A stretch of DNA of 11,486 nucleotides from Acidobacteriota bacterium (GTDB taxonomy: Bacteria > Acidobacteriota > Terriglobia > 20CM-2-55-15), in contig QHXA01000079.1 of the NCBI GenBank assembly GCA_003222755.1, positions 1-11,486 of the forward strand, in the 5' to 3' direction. Shown in pieces: positions 7,161 through 11,486 of this stretch. Numbering within the stretch: the first letter of the stretch is position 1; every line of letters begins with the position of its first letter. Made by a program: the position numbers and the translations under genes. The notes beneath the pieces are model-generated. The model was not told the origin of the DNA and made no database searches. It worked only from the letters and a program-made list of their open reading frames with translations.

Positions 7161-7532
7161 ATGAAGGTCATTTACTTAATACTCATCCTGATGATCGTGG
7201 TTCACTCCCAATGCGGCGTGCAGTGCCTGAGTACGCCGTCTCCCGCGGAGCAGGCAACGTGTCATCAGCATGGACAAGGTTCACCGGCGACACCGTCCGG
7301 ACGACAGTCTTCTCAGCACGGGCACGATAGTGGAAATGCCTGCGGGCAGGCTCAGACAGTTGCGTTTAAGATTACGCCGGTTTCGAAGTGCCTGTTTCAG
7401 TCGACCGCAGTTGAATCCGATTTTTTGCCAATCTCTTCGGACCAACTCAGCTGCCATCGAACCGTTGTAACCCAGATCGGCAACGCTCTCGTCTCTTCGC
7501 CACCGACTCACGCCCTCGTCCTCAGAATCTGA
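7161..7532 (+). CDS. Small secreted Cys/His-rich protein; function unknown
   Basis: A protein of 123 residues with a strongly hydrophobic leader (MKVIYLILILMIVVHSQC) and a Cys/His-rich mature part. It carries C18, C22, the CHQH group at 34-37, QHGHD at 52-56, C61, C77 and a second CH pair at 98-99. The Cys at 18 resembles a lipoprotein Cys, but the preceding His-Ser-Gln is a poor lipobox, so ordinary secretion is equally likely. The C-terminus is hydrophobic after a Pro pair (SSPPTHALVLRI), echoing the small protein on the other strand. No ribosome binding site is obvious before the ATG. It heads the plus-strand accessory genes, 54 bases upstream of the Met-rich outer-membrane-like protein. 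Metal binding in the periplasm is the natural inference. I cannot name a family. Confidence 0.65.
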   Translation: MKVIYLILILMIVVHSQCGVQCLSTPSPAEQATCHQHGQGSPATPSGRQSSQHGHDSGNACGQAQTVAFKITPVSKCLFQSTAVESDFLPISSDQLSCHRTVVTQIGNALVSSPPTHALVLRI

Positions 7533-7586
7533 TCCTCAGTCGCACCTGCACTTGTAGCTGAATTCTTTTCCGTTCATCGAGGACAC

Positions 7587-8906
7587 ATGCATCGAAGATA
7601 TAGGTATTCCTATGCCGCACTTCTGTTGCTCGGATTAGTGGCAGTCGCTGCTAGACTCCAAGCCCAAGGGATGAGCATGCCGGGCATGGAAAACTCAGTG
7701 GGATTTTTGTCTTCAGGCACCAGTATTCAGCCCAAAGCGACGTCGGAATCCGAACCAATGATTCATACGAGTCTGGGCAACTGGACGTTCATGTTCCATG
7801 CCAATGCGTTCATTGTTGATACCCAACAAACTGGTCCAAGGGGACGAGACAAGTTTTATTCATCGAATTGGCTGATGCCGGCGCTCACGCGTCAATACGG
7901 CCGGAATTCGATTTCGCTCCGAACAATGCTGAGCCTCGAACCGGCCACCGTCACGAAGAGAAGGTATCCGGAGCTTTTCCAGTTGGGAGAAACGGCTTAC
8001 GGGCTGCCAATTGTTGATGGACAACATCCCCACGAACTCTTCATGGAGATTGCAGGGAGGTACGATTTCAAGCTCAACGAGAAGGCCCAACTGTTCATAT
8101 ATGGCGGTCCCGTTGGAGAACCCGCTCTCGGCCCGACGGCCTATCCGCACCGGTCGTCCGCATCGGAAAATCCAGTCGCGGCTTTGGGTCATCACCAACA
8201 GGACTCCACGCACATTTCCGATAGTGTCATCACGATCGGTTTTGCTGGAGGTCCACTGCAGCTTGAGGCTTCGACTTTTCATGGTCGAGAGCCGAATGAG
8301 AATCGTTGGAATATAGATCCAGGCAAGCCGGATTCGTTTGCATCCCGGTTGACACTCGCTGCGGGTAACCATTTTTCAGGGCAGTTTTCGATTGGGCGAA
8401 TCAATAACCGGGAAGCTTTGGAACCAGACTTGGATACGCTTCGGACTACCGCATCCATTCATCACAACATTCGATTTTCCTCCGGTCATATTTCAACAAG
8501 CGTGATCTGGGGCCGTAACAAGGATCTCGAATCTCATGGCCGTCGCATTTTCAATGCGTACACGGCCGAATCTACTGTGAATTTCCTCAGCAACAACTGG
8601 ATGTGGACACGGATTGAAAATGCCGACCGGGACCGGACGATCTTGGTTGGTGAAACCCCGGCAGGGCTGTCAATAGGAGAAGAGCCGATTGGCCGGGTTC
8701 AGGCGTACACATTCGGCTACGAACGCGATCTCCCAATTGGTGTATCTTCGATCAAAGTCGGCGCAGGAGCTCAGCTCACGGTCTATGGGCTGACGTCAGG
8801 GATGAAATCCATCTATGGTAGTCATCCAACGGGCTACAGCGTGTTTCTGCGTCTCCGGCCAACCGGCAATGCTGCAGCACATATGCAGATAATGCACCAG
8901 CACTAA
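7587..8906 (+). CDS. Probable outer-membrane beta-barrel protein with Met-rich N-terminus; unnamed family
   Basis: An exported protein of 439 residues. The signal peptide is cleaved at about 26 (ARLQA|QG) and followed at once by a Met cluster (MSMPGM, 29-34) of the Cu(I)-binding type. The body alternates polar and hydrophobic residues as beta-barrels do (for example ISTSVIWGRN, VQAYTFGYE, GYSVFLRLRP). A His-rich conserved-looking centre holds HPHE (147-150), GEPALGPTAYPHR (177-189) and GHHQQDSTHIS (201-211). After the last strand there is an added tail, AAHMQIMHQH, instead of ending on an aromatic beta-signal residue. GAGG lies four bases before the ATG. The next gene begins within 30 bases. 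I have seen such proteins beside metal genes in soil phyla but know no proven function. It is not PcoB/CopB by any motif I can see. Metal uptake, export or sequestration at the outer membrane is inference. Confidence 0.75.
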   Translation: MHRRYRYSYAALLLLGLVAVAARLQAQGMSMPGMENSVGFLSSGTSIQPKATSESEPMIHTSLGNWTFMFHANAFIVDTQQTGPRGRDKFYSSNWLMPALTRQYGRNSISLRTMLSLEPATVTKRRYPELFQLGETAYGLPIVDGQHPHELFMEIAGRYDFKLNEKAQLFIYGGPVGEPALGPTAYPHRSSASENPVAALGHHQQDSTHISDSVITIGFAGGPLQLEASTFHGREPNENRWNIDPGKPDSFASRLTLAAGNHFSGQFSIGRINNREALEPDLDTLRTTASIHHNIRFSSGHISTSVIWGRNKDLESHGRRIFNAYTAESTVNFLSNNWMWTRIENADRDRTILVGETPAGLSIGEEPIGRVQAYTFGYERDLPIGVSSIKVGAGAQLTVYGLTSGMKSIYGSHPTGYSVFLRLRPTGNAAAHMQIMHQH

Positions 8907-8933
8907 ACAATGCACGTCAACGGCAAGGTAGGC

Positions 8934-9545
8934 ATGGGCAAGACTAAGATCGCAATTGTAGTCCTCACGATAGCAATTGCCGTTGCTATACTTTCGGCCT
9001 GGCTGATCATCGGCCGCGGCTTCAGCGCGCGACAGGAGCCTACGGCTGTGGAAGCTTTCGTGGCCCGCCGGGTCCGAAGCTTGGCAACACCGAGAGCAGC
9101 GAAAGAAGCGCAAAATCCTGTAGCGGCATCACAGGAAGTGCTCACAGATGCGATGGCTCACTTTGCTGACCACTGTGCCTTCTGTCACGCGAACGACGGC
9201 AGCGGCGACACGCCTATTGGAAAAGGCCTTTATCCGAAGCCTCCCGATTTGCGTAAGTCAGAGACACAAGAGCTCACTGATGGCGAATTGTTCTACATGA
9301 TCCACAACGGAATCCGGCTAACCGGTATGCCCGCTTTTGGCGAGGAAGGAAAGGAGGATCTCGACAGTTGGAAACTCGTGCACTTCATCCGGCATCTGCC
9401 GAATATCACTCCCGAAGAAATCGAAACAATGAAGAGCATGAATCCGAAAACTCCCGATGAACTGAAGGAAGAAGAAACGATACGAAGATTTCTGGAGGGT
9501 GACGACAGTCAGCCACCATCAATTCCTGGCCATAAACACGATTAA
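8934..9545 (+). CDS. Membrane-anchored mono-haem c-type cytochrome
   Basis: A class I cytochrome c domain tethered to the inner membrane and facing the periplasm. Residues 5-28 (203-residue numbering) form one hydrophobic anchor, followed by a basic linker. The haem site is CAFCH (81-85) with the distal Met in GMPAFG (M132). Between them is the usual GDTPIGKGLYPKPPDL loop. One haem motif only, so it is probably an electron carrier. The acidic, Glu/Lys-rich C-terminus ends in PGHKHD. I chose the ATG at 8934 because AAGG sits five bases upstream. The ATG at 8910, three bases after the previous stop, is possible and adds eight residues. Tight spacing with the outer-membrane-like gene implies cotranscription. 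A role in redox handling of copper is inferred from location only, and no partner oxidase is present here. Confidence 0.9.
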   Translation: MGKTKIAIVVLTIAIAVAILSAWLIIGRGFSARQEPTAVEAFVARRVRSLATPRAAKEAQNPVAASQEVLTDAMAHFADHCAFCHANDGSGDTPIGKGLYPKPPDLRKSETQELTDGELFYMIHNGIRLTGMPAFGEEGKEDLDSWKLVHFIRHLPNITPEEIETMKSMNPKTPDELKEEETIRRFLEGDDSQPPSIPGHKHD

Positions 9546-9569
9546 TTGAATCCAAGGAGCAAACACCAA

Positions 9570-9941
9570 ATGCGTAAATGCTTGATACTTTCGACAGTCT
9601 CAATTTTCGTCGCCGCCACGCTGTTGTTGGCGCACGGTGACGCGACACACATCATGGGAACAGTTACAGCGGTCAATGGAAACCATGTCACGGTCAAAAC
9701 TCAAGAAGGCAAGTCCGAAATTGTCATGCTGGAAAAGACGACCAAGTACATAGCTGGTTCGAAGGCTGCCACGGCTGCAGATCTGAAAGTCGGTACGCGC
9801 GTGGTCATCGATGCCAAGATGGACGAAAAGATGAAGATGTTTACCGCAGAGGAGATAAAGATCGGCGCGGCACCGCCAGCCAAAACAGATGCGAAAGGCA
9901 AACCAGCGGCGCACAGCGAAACGCACGCAGACCACAAGTAG
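9570..9941 (+). CDS. Small exported DUF5666-like protein with His-rich tail
   Basis: A protein of 123 residues with an N-terminal signal peptide (MRKCLILSTVSIFVAATLLL). One small beta-barrel-like domain follows: HIMGTVTAVNGNHVTVKT, then an EIVMLEKTTKY strand, a Gly/Ala linker, and DLKVGTRVVIDAKMD. The alternation G-T-V-x(3)-G-N-x-V-T-V-K-T and L-K-V-G-T-R-V matches DUF5666/OB-like periplasmic proteins of unknown biochemical role. The tail is Ala/Lys-rich and ends HSETHADHK. The start is the ATG at 9570, preceded by AAGGAG ten bases away. A TTG at 9546 is in frame but unlikely, because it would absorb that site. It follows the cytochrome stop by 24 bases and is the last gene before a hairpin terminator. 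Copper-tail binding is inference. Confidence 0.8.
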   Translation: MRKCLILSTVSIFVAATLLLAHGDATHIMGTVTAVNGNHVTVKTQEGKSEIVMLEKTTKYIAGSKAATAADLKVGTRVVIDAKMDEKMKMFTAEEIKIGAAPPAKTDAKGKPAAHSETHADHK

Positions 9942-9949
9942 ACGGCTGG

Positions 9950-9989
9950 GCGCCGGCGGTCCTGATTGCTTCGCCGGCGCTCTCTATTT
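9950..9989 (+). terminator. Probable Rho-independent terminator after the DUF5666-like gene
   Basis: GCGCCGGCG (9950-9958) and CGCCGGCGC (9972-9980) form a perfect 9-bp GC-rich stem with a 13-base loop, followed by TCTCTATTT. The T-tract is interrupted, so termination may be partial. It lies nine bases beyond the stop codon and probably separates the first accessory genes from the HupE-type gene. Confidence 0.6.
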
Positions 9990-10011
9990 GAGGTATGGTG
10001 TTGCGTCCAAT

Positions 10012-10041
10012 GCGGACAAGGCGGGCTTTAGCGTCCGCCTT
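10012..10041. repeat. REP-like palindromic segment with two alternative stems
   Basis: GCGGAC (10012-10017) pairs with GTCCGC (10033-10038). AAGGCGG (10018-10024) pairs with CCGCCTT (10035-10041). The two stems share CCGC and exclude each other. It occupies the leader of the HupE-type gene, 24 bases before its ATG. It resembles a dispersed intergenic repeat, and a regulatory role is possible but not shown. Confidence 0.45.
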
Positions 10042-10064
10042 TCCACATTGAATAGGAATTCTGT

Positions 10065-10760
10065 ATGAATAAAAAACGAATTGTTCTGATTGCTCTTGCA
10101 ACGCTCGTATCAACGTTGCTACCACTCATCCCTGCAAGCGCCCACAATGTCTCTAAGAATGACGCAAAATTTGTACAGGCGAATCAAGGCCGCGCTATTG
10201 CTCCGTTCATGTATCTCGGAGCGAAACACATGGTCACCGGTTATGACCATTTGCTGTTTCTGGTCGGCGTCATATTTTTCCTTTATCGCCTGAAGGATGT
10301 TGTTCAATACGTCAGCCTCTTCACGATCGGGCACAGCCTCACTCTACTGGTCGGCGTGCTCGGTGGCGTGCGTGCAAACTCGTACGTGATTGACGCAATC
10401 ATCGGTCTATCGGTTATCTACAAGGCTTTCGACAACATGGATGGCTTCAAACGATTCCTCGGGTTCCAACCGAATACCAAGTGGGCTGTGCTGATTTTCG
10501 GTTTGTTCCATGGGTTTGGCCTCGCAACGAAGCTTCAGGAGTTCGCGCTTTCGCAGAAAGGACTGGTCGCTAACATCGTGAGTTTCAACATCGGAGTCGA
10601 AATCGGCCAGGTACTGGCGTTGACGGCAGTGCTCATCGCGTTGAGCTATTGGCGGACTCGAGGCGGCTTTCTGCGCCACGCTTTTGTAACGAACACTGCA
10701 TTAATGACCGGCGGCTTTATCTTGGTGGGGTATCAGCTGGCGGGATATTTCTTGGCCTAA
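10065..10760 (+). CDS. HupE/UreJ-family membrane protein (putative metal permease)
   Basis: An integral membrane protein of 231 residues with a cleavable-looking N-terminus (ends near IPASA) and about six further TM segments. Signature motifs are GAKHMVTGYDHLLFLVG (about 52-68), FTIGHSLTL (86-94), LFHGFGLATK (147-156) and FNIGVEIGQ (174-182). The conserved His, Asp and Glu in these membrane segments are the presumed metal ligands of HupE/UreJ proteins, some of which move nickel. This form matches the second HupE/UreJ group, which is found outside hydrogenase and urease operons, and no such enzyme genes are visible here. AGGA lies upstream of the ATG, and the next gene starts 15 bases after the stop. 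The transported ion is unknown. In this neighbourhood copper or another soft metal is as likely as nickel. Confidence 0.88.
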   Translation: MNKKRIVLIALATLVSTLLPLIPASAHNVSKNDAKFVQANQGRAIAPFMYLGAKHMVTGYDHLLFLVGVIFFLYRLKDVVQYVSLFTIGHSLTLLVGVLGGVRANSYVIDAIIGLSVIYKAFDNMDGFKRFLGFQPNTKWAVLIFGLFHGFGLATKLQEFALSQKGLVANIVSFNIGVEIGQVLALTAVLIALSYWRTRGGFLRHAFVTNTALMTGGFILVGYQLAGYFLA

Positions 10761-10775
10761 ACGAAAAGGAGAACC

Positions 10776-11417
10776 ATGATCCAGGAACAAGATCTGCCCA
10801 AGCTCGAAGCACCCTCCAAACGCGCTATCGCAAAGGCAACCGCTGTTGCAGCCGGAATCGCAGCGATTCTTCTGTTCACCGTGGTATTGCCGGCGGAGTA
10901 TGGTTTCGATCCACTGCACACCGGCGCCGCCCTCCGGCTGACCGAGCTTTCCAAACCCGCATCCGGCAAACCCTCACCCGCAATTCTGCCCGCCGGCGGA
11001 CAGCAGGTGTTGCCCGCCATGACCTACACATCACAACCCAGCATTTATAAGGTCGACTCCGAAGACTTGGCGTTGCATCCCGGCGAAGGCGTTGAAATCA
11101 AGTACCACATGCAGAAAGGCGCCGTGATGGTTTATTCGTGGAAGGCTTCCGGGAAGTTGATGTTCGAGTTCCATGGTGAGCCGGATCAGAAACCGAACCC
11201 CGATTACTACGACAGCTACGAACTCGATAATCAGATCGGCAAGGACCACTCGCATGGCTCTTTCACGGCGCCGAGCACCGGTATCCATGGTTGGTTCTGG
11301 GAAAACAAGGGCAACAAAAACGTCGAGATGCATTTAACCGCAGCAGGTTTCTTCGATTCCGCCAAAATGTTCGCCGGTGGGGACCCCGACGACCTGCCAA
11401 TCGAAGATGCCAAATAA
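10776..11417 (+). CDS. Membrane-anchored periplasmic protein with beta-rich domain ('transmembrane anchor protein' type)
   Basis: A protein of 213 residues with a short cytoplasmic N-terminus, a single TM helix (about 20-40) and a periplasmic part. After a Pro/Ala linker there is a beta-rich domain. Its motifs are LHPGEGVEIKYHMQKG, VMVYSWKASGKLMFEFHGEP, DHSHGSFTAPSTGIHGWFWEN and VEMHLTAAGFF, a GOLD-like sandwich pattern by eye. His, Met and Asp residues are plentiful (YHMQ, HSHG), so metal contact is possible. GGAG sits four bases from the ATG, and the gene follows the HupE-type gene by 15 bases. Proteins of this sort are commonly called transmembrane anchor proteins beside HupE-type genes, with no known activity. 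Here it probably works with that permease. Confidence 0.8.
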   Translation: MIQEQDLPKLEAPSKRAIAKATAVAAGIAAILLFTVVLPAEYGFDPLHTGAALRLTELSKPASGKPSPAILPAGGQQVLPAMTYTSQPSIYKVDSEDLALHPGEGVEIKYHMQKGAVMVYSWKASGKLMFEFHGEPDQKPNPDYYDSYELDNQIGKDHSHGSFTAPSTGIHGWFWENKGNKNVEMHLTAAGFFDSAKMFAGGDPDDLPIEDAK

Positions 11418-11439
11418 GACAACATAACGTAGGTGCGGT

Positions 11440-11486
11440 ATGAAAAGGCTCGTTTGGACAATTGCCACAGTTCCTATTCTGCTGGT
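11440..11486 (+). CDS. 5' end of an exported protein, cut by the window edge
   Basis: ATG followed by 14 codons encoding MKRLVWTIATVPILL, a typical signal-peptide start. It begins 22 bases after the previous stop with AGGTG just upstream, in the same direction as the HupE-type and anchor genes. The product cannot be identified from this fragment. Confidence 0.55.
   Translation, partial: MKRLVWTIATVPILL

Noticed and set aside
10065..10760. Nickel permease of a hydrogenase or urease operon
   Set aside because: The HupE/UreJ motifs are clear, but no hydrogenase or urease gene is in the window and the neighbours are copper-type, so nickel was not assigned.

Overview
The window looks like a chromosomal heavy-metal (copper/silver) handling region of a Gram-negative bacterium of moderate GC content. 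The repeat style, the small secreted Cys-rich proteins and several unnamed secreted families recall Acidobacteriota or nearby soil phyla. That placement is inferred from family resemblance only, and no phylogenetic marker is present.

Left part (1-6808, minus strand, read right to left): a small secreted Cys-rich protein, then a CusC-like outer-membrane factor, a CusB-like periplasmic adaptor split by a frameshift, a CusA-type RND pump, and the 5' end of an unrecognised protein that runs off the left edge. CusC and CusB overlap by 8 bases and CusB and CusA are 21 bases apart, so this is one efflux operon. CusA keeps the Asp in TM4 and the three Met residues of the Cu(I)/Ag(I) site. The CusB reading frame is broken near 4180-4230. 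Its C-terminal half carries an extra FixH/YtkA-like domain with a Met ladder.

Middle (6809-7160): the interval between the two divergent transcription units. It is filled mostly by a 218-bp non-autonomous element with 21-22 bp inverted ends, three or more internal hairpins and a flanking 6-bp direct repeat (TGGACA) that looks like a target-site duplication.

Right part (7161-11486, plus strand): a second small secreted Cys/His-rich protein, an unnamed probable outer-membrane protein with Met-rich and His-rich ends, a membrane-anchored mono-haem cytochrome c, a small DUF5666-like periplasmic protein and a hairpin terminator. After these come a HupE/UreJ-type permease, a membrane-anchored protein with a beta-rich periplasmic domain, and the first 15 codons of another exported protein.

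Taken together, the minus-strand operon should expel Cu(I)/Ag(I) across both membranes. The plus-strand genes look like a periplasmic/outer-membrane accessory cassette: nearly every product is exported and carries a short Met/His/Cys cluster. No regulator (CusRS, CueR, CsoR), P-type ATPase or multicopper oxidase is visible in the window. The best candidates for something undescribed are the plus-strand accessory cassette and the pair of divergent small Cys-rich proteins.
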